DNA of 64,000 nucleotides from Streptomyces sp. P3 (GCF_003032475.1 NZ_CP028369.1:868001-932000); one strand, 5' to 3'; positions 1 through 9,643 are shown, numbered from the stretch's first letter. Made by a program: numbers and translations. Notes: a model not told the origin generated them from the sequence alone.

Positions 1-187
1 GATCGAGTTGCTGAAGTTCGCAGACGGCACGGCCGTCGGGCGCTCCGACGGGGCGTTCAACGGCCGCCCGACGACGGAGCCGAAGGAACTCCGGATCCTG
101 GAACTGCGCTACAGCACCATCCGGGCCGAGGCCCTGACGCCCGGGGAGTCACTCGCCTTCATCGAGCAGCTGCTGGGAGAGACATGA
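1..187 (+). CDS. C-terminal fragment of a Scr1-family helix-turn-helix regulator (DUF5753 end)
   Basis: The reading frame is open from the left edge and stops with TGA at 185-187, giving 61 visible residues. The segment around LRYSTIRAEALTPGESLAF is typical of the C-terminal DUF5753 domain of XRE-type regulators that are abundant in Streptomyces. The stop overlaps the ATG of the next gene (ATGA), so the two are translationally coupled. In this family the regulator is nearly always followed by a DUF397 protein, as here. The DNA-binding N-terminus lies outside the window, so the family call rests on the C-terminal motif and the neighbour. Confidence 0.8.
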   Translation, partial: IELLKFADGTAVGRSDGAFNGRPTTEPKELRILELRYSTIRAEALTPGESLAFIEQLLGET

Positions 188-393
188 TCCGCAAGCGCCC
201 CACCGGAGACCACTGCGAGCTGACGTGGTTCAAGAGCAGTTACAGCGACGGCACCGAGGGCGACTCCTGCGTCGAGATCGCCACGAGCCCCGGCACCGTC
301 CACGTCCGCGACTCCAAGCACACCGCCGGCCCGCGCCTGCTGCTCTCGCCGCAGGCCTGGGCCGACTTCGTGCCGTACGCGTCCGAAGGCTGA
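184..393 (+). CDS. DUF397 domain-containing protein
   Basis: A 69-residue protein covering the whole DUF397 domain, recognised by WFKSSYS near residue 16, GDSCVEIA near residue 27 and a VRDSK block. These small cytoplasmic proteins sit next to Scr1/XRE regulators with DUF5753 domains and behave like a toxin-antitoxin-style or regulator-partner pair; some such pairs influence development in Streptomyces. Its start overlaps the stop of the upstream regulator by four bases. Nothing looks broken. The molecular function is not known from the sequence. Confidence 0.9.
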   Translation: MIRKRPTGDHCELTWFKSSYSDGTEGDSCVEIATSPGTVHVRDSKHTAGPRLLLSPQAWADFVPYASEG

Positions 394-423
394 CGGACCA
401 CCCGCGCTCACCCTCGGCCTCCG

Positions 424-618
424 TCAGAACTTGATGCTGCCGATCATGCTCGCCACGCTCGTCGTCAGATCGCTGATGGTGGGAGCGATCGTCGAGGAGG
501 CCAGATAGAAGCCGAGCAGGATGCAGACGACAGCGTGACCGCCCTTCAGTCCCGACTTCTTGATCAACAAGAAGACGACGATCGCCAGCAGCACCACCGC
601 CGAAATCGAGAGTGCCAC
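424..618 (-). CDS. small membrane protein, 64 residues
   Basis: Starts at a GTG (616-618) preceded by a good ribosome-binding site (GGAGGTG, about nine bases away). The first 20 residues form one hydrophobic helix (ALSISAVVLLAIVVFLLI), followed by KKSGLKGGH and a second hydrophobic stretch (VVCILLGFYLASS). This gives two probable membrane spans with a short basic loop. I recall similar tiny membrane proteins beside the S9 peptidase in other Streptomyces. Function unknown. It is convergent with the DUF397 gene, and its upstream region is shared with the divergent peptidase. Confidence 0.75.
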   Translation of the reverse strand: MALSISAVVLLAIVVFLLIKKSGLKGGHAVVCILLGFYLASSTIAPTISDLTTSVASMIGSIKF

Positions 619-796
619 GGCGGCTCACCTCCAAGGACCCGGGAAACGTGGGGAAACAGAGCGAGGTAACACGTAAATCCATACGACTGCCAGCAGGTTC
701 ATACCCACTCAGCGCTAGTGATCATAACTACGTGTGGGCGCGCATCTCTCGGCGCACAGCCGCACAAGGGGGTCGCATGGCCAATATGGTCGGGGG

Positions 797-2914
797 ATGA
801 CGACCGAGTCCGACTCCTTCCCCCGCCGGCACGCCCGCACCCAGCGTTTCACCCTCGGCGCGCCGCGTTCGTTCACGGTGGCTCCCGACGGCTCCCGCGT
901 GGTGTTCCTGCGCTCCGGCTCCGGCACGGACCGGGCGGGCGCGCTCTGGGTCCTCGACCCGGCGGACGGCACGGAGCGCCTGGCCGCGGACCCGCGCGCC
1001 CTCCTCGGCGGGGCTTCGGAGGACCTCTCGACCGAGGAGCGGGCTCGCCGTGAACGCAGCCGCGAGGCCGGTGCGGGCATCGTCGGCTACGCCACGGACG
1101 CTGCCGTGGAGCTGGCGTCTTTCACCTTGTCAGGGCGGCTTTTCACGGCCGAGCTGAGGGCCGGTACGGCCACCGAGCTGCCGGTCGCCGGACCGGTGAT
1201 CGACCCCCGTCCGTCCCCCGACGGGCGACTCGTCGCCTATGTCGCCGGGGGCGCTCTGCGGGTGGTCGGCGCGGAGGGCGAGGACGACCGGGCGGTGGCG
1301 GAACCGGAATCGGACCCGGTTTCCTACGGATTGGCCGAGTTCATCGCGGCCGAGGAGATGGCCCGCTCGCGCGGGTTCTGGTGGGCTCCGGAGTCGGACC
1401 GACTGCTGGTCGCCCGGGTGGACGACACGCCCGTGGAGCGGTGGTGGATCTCCGATCCGGCTCAGCCGAAACGTGACCCACGCCACGTACACTATCCGGC
1501 TGCTGGGACGGCCAACGCTGACGTACGGCTGTTCGTGTTCGGTCTCGACGGGGTGCGCACGGAAGTCGTCTGGGATCGTGCGCGCTATCCGTATCTGGCG
1601 CGAGTGCACTGGTCAGGGGCGGGGGCGCCGCTGCTGCTCGTACAGGCGCGCGACCAGCGAAGTCAGCTGTTCCTGGCGGTGGACACCGACTCCGGAGCGA
1701 CCCGGATGGTGCATGCCGACGAAGATCGGATTTGGCTGGAACTGTTCCCTGGGGTGCCCTGTTGGAGCCCTTCGGGGCAGCTGGTCAGGATCGCCGACGA
1801 GGGCGGCGCGCGGGTCCTCACGGTCGGCGAACGTCCGCTGACCGGAGACCAGTTGCATGTGCGGGCGGTACTGGACGTCACGGCCGACGACGTGCTGGTC
1901 GCCGCGTCCGCCGGAGCGGGCGCGGCGGCGCCCGAGGTCGGCGAGGTGCACGTCTACCGGGTGAACGAGCTCGGCGTCGAGCGCCTCTCCCAGGAGCCCG
2001 GAGTGCACGGGGCGGTCCGCGCCGGGAACGTGACCGTGCTGACGTCGGCGGTCCTGGACCGGCCGGGCACCGTGGCACGGGTACTGCGGGACGGGAAGCC
2101 CGTCACGTCCGTCGGGTCCTGTGCGGCGGATCCGGGACTGTCGACCCGCGTGAAGCTCGTCGAAGGGGGCGCACGGCGCATTCCGTGCGCCGTGCTGATG
2201 CCTGCGAACCACCGCGGCGACGCCCCTCTGCCCGTGCTCATGGACCCCTACGGCGGTCCGCACGGCCAGCGGGTGGTGGCCGCGCACAACGCGCACCTCA
2301 CTTCGCAGTGGTTCGCCGACCAGGGCTTCGCGGTGATCGTCGCCGACGGCCGGGGCACACCCGGCCGCTCGCCCGGCTGGGAGAAGGCCGTCCACCACGA
2401 CTTCACGGTCGCCCTCGACGACCAGATCGAGGCGCTGGAGGATCTGGCGAAGAGTCATCCTCTCGACCTCTCCCGGGTCGCGATCCGCGGCTGGTCGTTC
2501 GGCGGCTGGCTCGCCGCCCTCGCGGTGCTGCGCCGCCCCGACGTCTTCCACGCGGGAATCGCCGGCGCCCCGGTGACCGACTGGCGGCTCTACGACACCC
2601 ACTACACCGAGCGCTACCTCGGCGACCCGGCCACATCGCCGACGGCGTACGCGAAGAGCTCGCTGGTCACCGACGAGGGGCTCGCCGAGCCCGCCGAACC
2701 CCGCCGGCCGCTGATGATCGTCCACGGACTGGCCGACGACAACGTGGTCGTCGCACACGCCCTGCGCCTGTCCTCGGCCCTGCTCGCCGCCGGCCGCCCG
2801 CACGAGGTGCTCCCCCTGTCGGGCGTCACCCACATGACCCCGCAGGAACAGGTCGCCGAGAACCTGCTCCTGCTCCAGGTGGACTTCCTCCGCCGTACCC
2901 TCGGACTCACCTGA
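797..2914 (+). CDS. S9-family serine peptidase (prolyl oligopeptidase / DPP IV-like)
   Basis: A 705-residue protein, starting at ATG 797 (MTTESDSFPRR); a longer frame begins at 734 but has no family resemblance before 797. The N-terminal half (to about residue 430) is the DPP IV-type beta-propeller. The C-terminal alpha/beta-hydrolase domain carries GWSFGG with nucleophile Ser567, HGLADDNV with Asp647 and THMTPQ with His679. These match the Ser-Asp-His order of DPP IV-like enzymes. No signal peptide is visible, so a cytoplasmic peptidase acting on short peptides is likely. The convergent neighbours are peptide ABC transporter genes, so it could process imported oligopeptides; this is inference from location. 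A terminator hairpin follows at 3021-3049. Confidence 0.93.
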   Translation: MTTESDSFPRRHARTQRFTLGAPRSFTVAPDGSRVVFLRSGSGTDRAGALWVLDPADGTERLAADPRALLGGASEDLSTEERARRERSREAGAGIVGYATDAAVELASFTLSGRLFTAELRAGTATELPVAGPVIDPRPSPDGRLVAYVAGGALRVVGAEGEDDRAVAEPESDPVSYGLAEFIAAEEMARSRGFWWAPESDRLLVARVDDTPVERWWISDPAQPKRDPRHVHYPAAGTANADVRLFVFGLDGVRTEVVWDRARYPYLARVHWSGAGAPLLLVQARDQRSQLFLAVDTDSGATRMVHADEDRIWLELFPGVPCWSPSGQLVRIADEGGARVLTVGERPLTGDQLHVRAVLDVTADDVLVAASAGAGAAAPEVGEVHVYRVNELGVERLSQEPGVHGAVRAGNVTVLTSAVLDRPGTVARVLRDGKPVTSVGSCAADPGLSTRVKLVEGGARRIPCAVLMPANHRGDAPLPVLMDPYGGPHGQRVVAAHNAHLTSQWFADQGFAVIVADGRGTPGRSPGWEKAVHHDFTVALDDQIEALEDLAKSHPLDLSRVAIRGWSFGGWLAALAVLRRPDVFHAGIAGAPVTDWRLYDTHYTERYLGDPATSPTAYAKSSLVTDEGLAEPAEPRRPLMIVHGLADDNVVVAHALRLSSALLAAGRPHEVLPLSGVTHMTPQEQVAENLLLLQVDFLRRTLGLT

Positions 2915-3020
2915 GCAGCAACACTCCACGGAGCAGCGCAACCATTGATTGAGGAACCACGACGAAGCCTCAGCCAGGTCCGCGAGAGCGGCGCCGGTTC
3001 AGGCGCAAAAGAGGGGGCAA

Positions 3021-3049
3021 CGGGCCGGGACGACATGCGCCCCGGCCCG
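3021..3049. terminator. bidirectional terminator between peptidase and peptide-transporter operon
   Basis: Perfect 9-bp stem CGGGCCGGG / CCCGGCCCG (3021-3029 and 3041-3049) with an 11-base loop, in the gap between two convergent genes. There is no U-tract, as is common in Streptomyces. Confidence 0.6.
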
Positions 3050-3182
3050 CTTACGGCACCCGCACGGCCGTACGCTGTTCAGCCTGACGCGTCCGTATAT
3101 CGGAATCGGGTCGGCCAAGTTGCCTGCGTGTTAACGCGGTTGCTGTACAAATGTGCGGTTGCGGCGGATCGCCCGGTCTCCG

Positions 3183-4223
3183 TCAGGCCTGCGGTTCCTC
3201 CGGCGGGACCACCCGCTTCTGCTCGGCGAAGTGACACGCCGAGTCGTGCGCCTCGGGCCCCGTCGCATGGCGGAACTCCGCCGGCACGGCCAGCACCGGC
3301 ACCTCCAGCGCGCAGCGTTCCCGCGCCTTCCAGCAGCGGGTGCGGAAGCGGCAGCCCGAGGGGATGTTCGTCGGCGACGGCACGTCGCCGACCAGGATGA
3401 TCCGCTCCCGGTGCTCGCGCGCCTCCGGGTCCGGCAGGGGCACCGCGGACAGCAGGGCCTGGGTGTACGGGTGCGTGGGATGGTCGTAGATCTCGGCGTC
3501 GCGGCCGATCTCCACGATCCGCCCGAGGTACATGACCCCGACCCGGTCCGAGATGTGCCGGACGATCGACAGGTCGTGCGCGATGAACAGGTAGGACAGG
3601 TCGAACTCGCTCTGCAGCCGGTCCAGCAGGTTGATCACCTGCGCCTGCACCGACACGTCCAGCGCGGACACCGGCTCGTCGGCGACGATCACCTCGGGGC
3701 GCAGGGCCAGCCCCCGCGCGATGCCGATGCGCTGGCGCTGGCCGCCGGAGAACTGGTGCGGGTACCGGTTGATGTACTCCGGGTTGAGTCCGACGACGTC
3801 CAGCAGGTCCTGGACCTTGCGGCGCCGGTCGCCCTTGGGCGCCACCTCGGGATGGATCTCGTACGGCTCCCCGATGATGTCGCCCACCGTCATCCGCGGG
3901 TTGAGCGAGGTGTACGGGTCCTGGAACACCATCTGGATGTTGCGCCGGACCGCCTTGAGGGCACGCCCGGACAGCTTGGTGATGTCCTCGCCCTTGTAGC
4001 GGATCTCGCCGGCCGTCGGCTTCTCCAGGTTGACCAGCATCTTGGCGACGGTCGACTTGCCGCAGCCCGACTCCCCGACGATGCCCAGGGTCTCGCCGCG
4101 GTGCAGGGCCAGGTCGACCCCGTCGACGGCCTTCACCGCGCCGACCTGCTTCTTGAAGAGGATGCCCCGGGTCAGCGGATAGTGCTTGAACAGCCCGCTG
4201 ACCTCCAGAATCGGCTCAGCCAT
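3183..4223 (-). CDS. peptide ABC transporter ATP-binding protein (DppF/OppF type), operon 1
   Basis: A 346-residue ATPase starting at ATG 4221-4223 ([10 protein letters not shown]). It has a Walker A motif GESGCGKST, a [14 protein letters not shown] signature, a DEPVSALD Walker B region, and the C-terminal oligopeptide/dipeptide extension with the cysteine cluster [14 protein letters not shown] found in the Opp/Dpp subclass. It overlaps the upstream dppD-type gene by eight bases and is the last gene of a five-gene operon. It energises uptake of di- or oligopeptides with the DppD-type partner. A roughly 270-bp internal tract is almost identical to the paralogue at 9807-10955, which suggests gene conversion. 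The substrate cannot be read from the sequence. Confidence 0.93.
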   Translation of the reverse strand: MAEPILEVSGLFKHYPLTRGILFKKQVGAVKAVDGVDLALHRGETLGIVGESGCGKSTVAKMLVNLEKPTAGEIRYKGEDITKLSGRALKAVRRNIQMVFQDPYTSLNPRMTVGDIIGEPYEIHPEVAPKGDRRRKVQDLLDVVGLNPEYINRYPHQFSGGQRQRIGIARGLALRPEVIVADEPVSALDVSVQAQVINLLDRLQSEFDLSYLFIAHDLSIVRHISDRVGVMYLGRIVEIGRDAEIYDHPTHPYTQALLSAVPLPDPEAREHRERIILVGDVPSPTNIPSGCRFRTRCWKARERCALEVPVLAVPAEFRHATGPEAHDSACHFAEQKRVVPPEEPQA

Positions 4224-5199
4224 GCAGGCACTCCCTCCAGAAGTGGCAGGCGCTGGCGCGGTCCGCGTCGGAGTCCTCGACGTCGTACAGCGGCGGGACG
4301 TCCGTACGGCACACCTGCCGGGCCATCGGGCAGCGCGGGTTGAAGGCGCAGCCGGGCGGGATGTGCATGAGGTTCGGCGGCAGGCCCTTGATGGCGTAGA
4401 GCTCCTGGCCCTTCTGGTCGAGACGCGGGATGGAGTCGAGCAGGCCGCGGGTGTAGGGGTGGGCCGGCGCCTTGTAGATGTCGTGCACGGGGGCCGACTC
4501 GACGATCCGGCCCGCGTACATGACGGCGATGCGGTCGGCGACGTCCGCGACCACGCCGAGGTCATGGGTGATGAGGATGAGGCCCATGTGGTACTCGCGC
4601 TGCAACTCCGCGAGCAGGTCCATGACCTGGGCCTGGACCGTCACGTCGAGCGCGGTGGTCGGCTCGTCGGCGATGATCAGCGCCGGTTCCAGGGCCATCG
4701 CCATCGCGATCATGATGCGCTGGCGCATGCCGCCGGAGAACTGGTGCGGGTAGTCCTTGACCCGTTCCCGGGCGGCCGGGATGCGGACGCGGTCCATCAG
4801 CTCCACGGCCCTGGCGCGCGCGTCCTTCCGCGACATCCCGCGGTGCACGACGAACATCTCGCCCAGCTGGTCGCCGACCGACAGCACGGGGTTCAGGGAC
4901 GACAGGGCGTCCTGGAAGATCATGGCCATCTCGGCCCCCCGCACCTTGCGGCGCTCGTCCTCCTTGAGCTTCAGCAGGTCCCTGCCCTGGAAGAGGACCT
5001 CGCCGGAGGTGATCCGGCCGGGCGGCATGTCGAGGATGCCCATGATCGCCTGGGCGGTGACGGACTTGCCGGACCCGGACTCGCCGAGCACCGCGAGCGT
5101 CTCCCCCACGTCCACGCCGTAGCTGACGCCGTTGACGGCCCGGGCGATCCCGTCCCGGGTGCGGAACTCCACGTGCAGGTCACGCACTTCGAGCAGCAT
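4216..5199 (-). CDS. peptide ABC transporter ATP-binding protein (DppD/OppD type), operon 1
   Basis: A 327-residue ATPase beginning [12 protein letters not shown]. Visible motifs are Walker A GESGSGKS near residue 40, the signature [14 protein letters not shown], Walker [12 protein letters not shown] and H-loop THDLGVV. The C-terminal block [14 protein letters not shown] is the Opp/Dpp cysteine motif. It pairs with the DppF-type subunit downstream, whose start lies inside its 3' end. It is separated from the permease gene upstream by seven bases. Length and motifs are complete. Confidence 0.93.
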   Translation of the reverse strand: MLLEVRDLHVEFRTRDGIARAVNGVSYGVDVGETLAVLGESGSGKSVTAQAIMGILDMPPGRITSGEVLFQGRDLLKLKEDERRKVRGAEMAMIFQDALSSLNPVLSVGDQLGEMFVVHRGMSRKDARARAVELMDRVRIPAARERVKDYPHQFSGGMRQRIMIAMAMALEPALIIADEPTTALDVTVQAQVMDLLAELQREYHMGLILITHDLGVVADVADRIAVMYAGRIVESAPVHDIYKAPAHPYTRGLLDSIPRLDQKGQELYAIKGLPPNLMHIPPGCAFNPRCPMARQVCRTDVPPLYDVEDSDADRASACHFWRECLHG

Positions 5200-5206
5200 C
5201 CGCCCG

Positions 5207-6217
5207 TCACCTCAGCTTCGGGTCGAGGGCGTCGCGGACCGCGTCGCCGAGCATGATGAAGGCCAGGACCGTGAGGGCCAGGGCGCCCGAGGGCCACAGC
5301 AGGGCGTGCGGGGCGTTGCGGATGTACGGGGAGGCGGCGGAGATGTCGATGCCCCAGGAGACCGTCGGCGGTTTCAGTCCGACGCCGAGGTAGGACAGGG
5401 TCGCCTCCAGCGCGATGTACGTGCCGAGCGCGATGGTCGCCACGACGATGACCGGGGCGACCGCGTTGGGCGTGATGTGCCGCAGCAGCAGCCGGGAGTG
5501 GGAGGCTCCGAGGGCACGGGCCGCCTGGACGTAGTCGTTCTGCTTGGCCGTGATCACCGAACCGCGGGCGATGCGGGAGATCTGCGGCCAGCCGAGCAGC
5601 ACCATGAACCCGATGACCGGCCAGACGGTGTTGCTGGTCACCACGGAGAGCAGGACGAGGCCGCCGAGGACGACCGGAATGGCGAAGAAGACGTCGGTGA
5701 CGCGGGACAGGATCGCGTCCCACGACCCGCCGAAGAAGCCGGCGAGGCCGCCGAGCACGCTGCCGAAGAGCGCGACGCCGAGCGTGGCGAGGACGCCGAC
5801 CGTGACGGACGTACGGGCGCCGTAGACGACGCGTGTGTAGACGTCGCAGCCCTGACCGTCGAAGCCGAAGGGGTGGCCGGGCTGGGAGCCCTCCTGTGCC
5901 TTGGACAGGTCGCACTTGAGGGGGCTCAGCCAGGTGATGGACCCGGGCCACAGGGAGATGAACACCAGGAACAGGATGACCAGCCCCGAGATGATGAAGA
6001 CGGGGTTGCGGCGCAGGTCCCGCCAGGCGTCGGACCACAGGGAGCGGGCCTTCTCGGACGGGCCGGAGCCCTGCGGGCCGCCCGGGGTCTTCTCCAGCGT
6101 CTCCCCCTCCGCGGTGGCGAGGTCCATCGCACCGCCCATGCCGGTGTCGGCGATGGCGCCGTCCTCCGGCGTGCGGCCCGCGCCCGGCAGATGATGCTCC
6201 GGCGTCGGCTCAGGCAT
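5207..6217 (-). CDS. peptide ABC transporter permease (DppC type), operon 1
   Basis: A 336-residue inner-membrane permease. The N-terminal ~70 residues are hydrophilic, then about six transmembrane helices follow, with the cytoplasmic coupling motif containing ARALGASHSRLLLRHI (the EAA loop) near residues 230-245. The long hydrophilic N-terminus and a periplasmic-type loop after helix 1 are typical of DppC/OppC. It overlaps the DppB-type gene by eight bases and is translated as part of the five-gene operon. Confidence 0.92.
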   Translation of the reverse strand: MPEPTPEHHLPGAGRTPEDGAIADTGMGGAMDLATAEGETLEKTPGGPQGSGPSEKARSLWSDAWRDLRRNPVFIISGLVILFLVFISLWPGSITWLSPLKCDLSKAQEGSQPGHPFGFDGQGCDVYTRVVYGARTSVTVGVLATLGVALFGSVLGGLAGFFGGSWDAILSRVTDVFFAIPVVLGGLVLLSVVTSNTVWPVIGFMVLLGWPQISRIARGSVITAKQNDYVQAARALGASHSRLLLRHITPNAVAPVIVVATIALGTYIALEATLSYLGVGLKPPTVSWGIDISAASPYIRNAPHALLWPSGALALTVLAFIMLGDAVRDALDPKLR

Positions 6218-7133
6218 AGCGGATCCTCGGGTCGAGTACGGCGTACAGGAGGTCGACCAGCAGGTTGGCCACCAGGAACACCAGGACGAGGACGGTCACG
6301 AAGCCGACGACGGTCTGGGTGTTCTGGCGGAGGATCCCCTGGTAGAGCTGGAAGCCCACGCCGTGGATGTTGAAGATGCGCTCGGTGACGATCGCGCCGC
6401 CCATCAGGGCCCCGATGTCGGTGCCGATGAAGGTGACCACCGGGATGAGGGAGTTGCGCAGCAGATGCCGGGTGACGACCCGGCGGCGCGGCAGCCCCTT
6501 GGCGACGGCCGTGCGGACGTAGTCGGACCGCTTGTTCTCCGCGATCGAGGTGCGGGTCAGCCGGGTGACGTACGCCAGTGACACCGACGCCAGCACCAGC
6601 CCCGGCACGATCAGTTCGCCGAACTCGGCGTCCGAGGAGACCGACGGTTTGATCCAGCCCCACTCCACGCCGAGCAGCAGTTGCAGCAGCAGACCGGTGA
6701 CGAAGGTGGGGACGGAGATGACCACGAGGGTCAGCAGCAGGACGCCGGTGTCGACGGGCCGCCCCCGGCGCAGGCCCGTCACGACGCCCAGGGTGATGCC
6801 GATGACGATCTCGAAGACGATCGCGACGATGGTCAGCCGGATGGTGACCGGGAACGCCGTCGCCATCAGCTCGGTGACCGGCTGGCCGTTGAACGCCGTA
6901 CCGAAGTCTCCGGTGAAGACGTTCCCCATGTAGGTCAGGTACTGCTGCCACACCGGCTTGTCGAGGCCGAACTCCTTCTTCAGCTGGGCGGCGGTGGCCG
7001 GGTCGCACTGCCGGTCACCGCACAGGCCGGCGATGGGGTCGCCCATCACGTTCACCATCAGGAAGATCAGCAGCGTCGCCCCGATGAACACGGGGATCAT
7101 CTGGAGCAGACGCCGGATCACATACCGGCCCAC
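6210..7133 (-). CDS. peptide ABC transporter permease (DppB type), operon 1
   Basis: A 307-residue permease starting at GTG 7131-7133 (MGRYVIRRLLQMIPV). The N-terminal helix followed by a large external loop, then five helices, is the DppB/OppB topology. The coupling loop reads YVRTAVAKGLPRRRVVTRHL. It lies six bases after the stop of the substrate-binding protein, so it is co-transcribed. It should form the channel with the DppC-type protein. Confidence 0.92.
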   Translation of the reverse strand: MGRYVIRRLLQMIPVFIGATLLIFLMVNVMGDPIAGLCGDRQCDPATAAQLKKEFGLDKPVWQQYLTYMGNVFTGDFGTAFNGQPVTELMATAFPVTIRLTIVAIVFEIVIGITLGVVTGLRRGRPVDTGVLLLTLVVISVPTFVTGLLLQLLLGVEWGWIKPSVSSDAEFGELIVPGLVLASVSLAYVTRLTRTSIAENKRSDYVRTAVAKGLPRRRVVTRHLLRNSLIPVVTFIGTDIGALMGGAIVTERIFNIHGVGFQLYQGILRQNTQTVVGFVTVLVLVFLVANLLVDLLYAVLDPRIRYA

Positions 7134-7139
7134 GGCGGA

Positions 7140-8780
7140 TCAGCTGACCTTGATCTCGTTGTAGACCGGGACGGAGAACGGGTTGAGCTTGACGTTCGAG
7201 AGCCGCTCCGAGTAGCCGGCGCTGCCGTTCTGGTACCAGAGCGGGATGGCGGCCATGTTGTCGCGGACGACCTCCTCGGCCTTCTGGAAGGTCTGCACGG
7301 CCTTGGCGGTGTCGGTCTCGGCGTTCGCCTGGTTGACCAGCGTGTCGAAGTCCTTGTTCGACCACTTGCCGTCGTTGGAGGAGGCGTTCGTGTAGTAGAG
7401 CGGCTGGAGGAAGTTCTGGATGAGGGGGTAGTCCATCTGCCACCCCGCCCGGAACGGGCCGCTCATCTTCCGGTCGGTGATCTGGTTGCGGAAGTCGGCG
7501 AAGGTGCCGACCGGGTTGCCGACGCAGGCCTTGTCGTTGTCGAGGGCGTTGTTGATCGAGTTGCAGACCGCGTCGACCCACTGCTTGTGGGACCCGGTGT
7601 CCGCGTTGTAGCTGATCTTCACCTGGCCGCCGGGGAGGCCGCCGCCCTCCTTGATGAGCTGCTTGGCGGCCGCGGGGTCGTAGTCGCAGGCGTCCCCGCA
7701 CAGGCCTTCCTTGAAGCCGCCCTCCTCGCCGAGCACCGGCGAGGTCCAGTCGGTGGCCGGGGTACGGGTCTTCTGGAAGATCGTGTCGGTGATCTGTTCA
7801 CGGTCGATCGCGCGGGACAGGCCGGTGCGGACCTTGTCCGAGTCGGGGGTGTTCCACTCCTTGTCGTAGAACGGGAACGCCAGGGTCTGGATGATGCCGG
7901 CCGGGGTGTTGAGGTAACGGTCCCCCAGGTCGGCCTTGACGTTCTTGAGCTGGGCCGCGGGCACGTCGTCGACCAGGTCGAGGTTGCCGGCCATCAGGTC
8001 GGTGTAGGCGGTGTTGTTGTCGGTGTAGACCTTGAGGGTCACGCCGCCGTTCTGCGCCTTGTCCTGGCCGGGGTAGCCCGCCCACTTCTTCAGCTCCATC
8101 TGGGAGCCCTTGGTGTAGGAAGCGATCGTGTAGGGCCCGTTGCCGACCGGCTTCTTCAGCCAGCCGGCGTGGTCGCTGAAGAAGGACTGCGGCAGCGGGG
8201 CGAAGGCGGGGTAGCCCAGCGTGTCGGGGAAGGTGGAGAACTTCTGCGTGAGCTTGACGGTGAAGGTCTTGTCGTTGACGACCTTGAGCCCGGAGAGGGT
8301 GTCGGCGGTCTGCTTGCCCCCCTCGGCGGGGTGGGTGGCGGCGTAACCGTCGATGTACTCGAAGAAGTACGCGTTCTTCTGGTTGTTCTTCAGGCTCGCG
8401 CCGTAGTTCCAGGCGTCGACGAACGAACTGGCCGTCACCTTCTCGCCGTTGCTGAACGTCCAGCCGTCCTTGACCGTGATGGTGAAGTTCTGCGAGTCCG
8501 TGGTGGCGATCTTCTCTGCCAGCATGTCCTCGGCCGCGCCGGTCTCAGGGTTGTACCGCTTCAGGCTCCGGAAGATCATGTCGAGGACCTTGCCACCCTG
8601 CACCTCGTTGGTGTTGGCGGGCTCCAGCGGGTTCTGCGGGTCACCCCAGGAGGAGCTGAGGACCGCGCCGGCGTCGCCGCTGCCGCTCCCGCTGTCGCTC
8701 CCCCCGCCGCCGCAGGCCGTCGCCGTGAGCGCTGCCGCGGCCGCGCATGCGACCCACTTGGCGTGCGTGGCTCCACGCAT
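7140..8780 (-). CDS. peptide ABC transporter substrate-binding lipoprotein (family 5), operon 1
   Basis: A 546-residue protein starting at ATG 8778-8780, preceded by a clear GAGGAGG ribosome-binding site. Residues 1-23 form a lipoprotein signal (LTATAC, acylated Cys23) followed by a GGGGSDSGSGSGD linker. The rest matches the SBP_bac_5 family that binds oligopeptides outside the membrane. Two CGDACD-type cysteines lie in the body. It is the first gene of operon 1, and a 7-bp inverted repeat sits 38 bases upstream. A much longer frame continues upstream to 9623 but runs into another gene and is rejected. From my memory of S. coelicolor, a second peptide transporter follows bldK at this chromosomal position; this operon would correspond to it. 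Confidence 0.93.
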   Translation of the reverse strand: MRGATHAKWVACAAAAALTATACGGGGSDSGSGSGDAGAVLSSSWGDPQNPLEPANTNEVQGGKVLDMIFRSLKRYNPETGAAEDMLAEKIATTDSQNFTITVKDGWTFSNGEKVTASSFVDAWNYGASLKNNQKNAYFFEYIDGYAATHPAEGGKQTADTLSGLKVVNDKTFTVKLTQKFSTFPDTLGYPAFAPLPQSFFSDHAGWLKKPVGNGPYTIASYTKGSQMELKKWAGYPGQDKAQNGGVTLKVYTDNNTAYTDLMAGNLDLVDDVPAAQLKNVKADLGDRYLNTPAGIIQTLAFPFYDKEWNTPDSDKVRTGLSRAIDREQITDTIFQKTRTPATDWTSPVLGEEGGFKEGLCGDACDYDPAAAKQLIKEGGGLPGGQVKISYNADTGSHKQWVDAVCNSINNALDNDKACVGNPVGTFADFRNQITDRKMSGPFRAGWQMDYPLIQNFLQPLYYTNASSNDGKWSNKDFDTLVNQANAETDTAKAVQTFQKAEEVVRDNMAAIPLWYQNGSAGYSERLSNVKLNPFSVPVYNEIKVS

Positions 8781-8817
8781 GGGATGCCTCCTCGTTGACT
8801 GCGCGCCTGTCACCCTG

Positions 8818-8840
8818 TCACCTGATCCTTTACCAGGTGA
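8818..8840. promoter_or_regulatory. inverted repeat upstream of peptide-transporter operon 1
   Basis: TCACCTG (8818-8824) and CAGGTGA (8834-8840) form a perfect 7-bp inverted repeat with a 9-base spacer, 38 bases before the lipoprotein start codon. Just before it CTGTCAC is repeated. The spacing suits an operator or promoter element; no regulator is identified. Confidence 0.4.
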
Positions 8841-9217
8841 TATCGACACATAAGCGATTCGACGCACTTTCACCCGTCCGTACGGGTGCATCGGACGCAC
8901 GGGACGCATGGGACGCCGCGGACGCATGACGACCGAACGGGTGCGCGGACGCGGAAGCGAGGCACTTGCGGCGGGCACGCGGACACGGACGCGCGGGCGG
9001 GCGTGGGGACGCGGGGGCACGCGGATGGCGGGGGTGCGCAGAGGCGGGGCGCGAGGGCTCGCGGTGGCGGGACGCGCGGAGGCACGACGCAGCCTGATGG
9101 GCCGCCGGCGGCGCGGGCGGGGCGCGAGGGCAGGACGGCGCGTTACGCGGGGTCCGGGCGGGGCAGGGCGCGAGGGCAGGGCAGGGCGCGAGGGCAGGGC
9201 AGGGCGCGCGGTGGGCG
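8841..9217. other. low-complexity gap with short direct repeats
   Basis: No credible gene. It contains GGACGCAYG-like repeats near 8889-8930, an 18-bp unit (CAGGGCGCGAGGGCAGGG) repeated from 9164 to about 9210, and a 21-base copy of the 3' end of the neighbouring VOC gene at 9144-9164. The sequence is strongly G-skewed on the plus strand. Confidence 0.6.
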
Positions 9218-9643
9218 CTACGCGGGGTCCGGGCGGGGCTCGTCGTGGGCGGCGGGCGGGTGGGCCACCAGCTCGACCTCGAAGCCGTCGGAGTTCTCCA
9301 GATAGCCCGCGTAGTGCTCCGGGCCCCCCGCATGCGGATACCGCTCGGCGAACAGGGGCGTCCAGCCGTGCGCGGGCGCCTGTGCCACCAGCGCGTCGAG
9401 TTCCGACCGGCTCGCGGCGTGGAACGCGAGATGGTTGAGGCCGGGGCGCAGCCGGTCGTGGCCGCCGCCGTCGTCCCGCATCGCCGGGGACTGCTCGACG
9501 ACGAGATAGGTCGGACCGTGCCGCCAGCTGCGGCCCCGGTCCCAGTCCTGGTACAGCTCGTACCCGAGGCCGCCCAGCAGCCAGCCCCACTCCCTCGACG
9601 CCCGGGACAGATCCGGGACCCACAGCTCGACGTGGTGCAGCAT
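9218..9643 (-). CDS. VOC-superfamily (glyoxalase-like) protein
   Basis: A 141-residue single-domain protein starting at ATG 9641-9643 (MLHHVELWVPDL). The pattern of an N-terminal HHVELWV strand, GLNHLAFHA in the middle and GFEVELVA near the end gives metal-ligand positions (His, His, Glu) of the vicinal-oxygen-chelate fold. Such proteins range from glyoxalase I-like enzymes to antibiotic-binding resistance proteins; the reaction cannot be assigned. It lies alone between two peptide-transporter operons. The last 21 bases of the gene including the stop region are duplicated 75 bp downstream. A longer frame upstream (to 10000) overlaps the transporter gene and is not used. Confidence 0.85.
   Translation of the reverse strand: MLHHVELWVPDLSRASREWGWLLGGLGYELYQDWDRGRSWRHGPTYLVVEQSPAMRDDGGGHDRLRPGLNHLAFHAASRSELDALVAQAPAHGWTPLFAERYPHAGGPEHYAGYLENSDGFEVELVAHPPAAHDEPRPDPA

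Noticed and set aside
8781..9623. N-terminal extension of the operon-1 lipoprotein frame
   Set aside because: It runs through repeats and another gene, while the start at 8780 has a signal peptide and ribosome-binding site.
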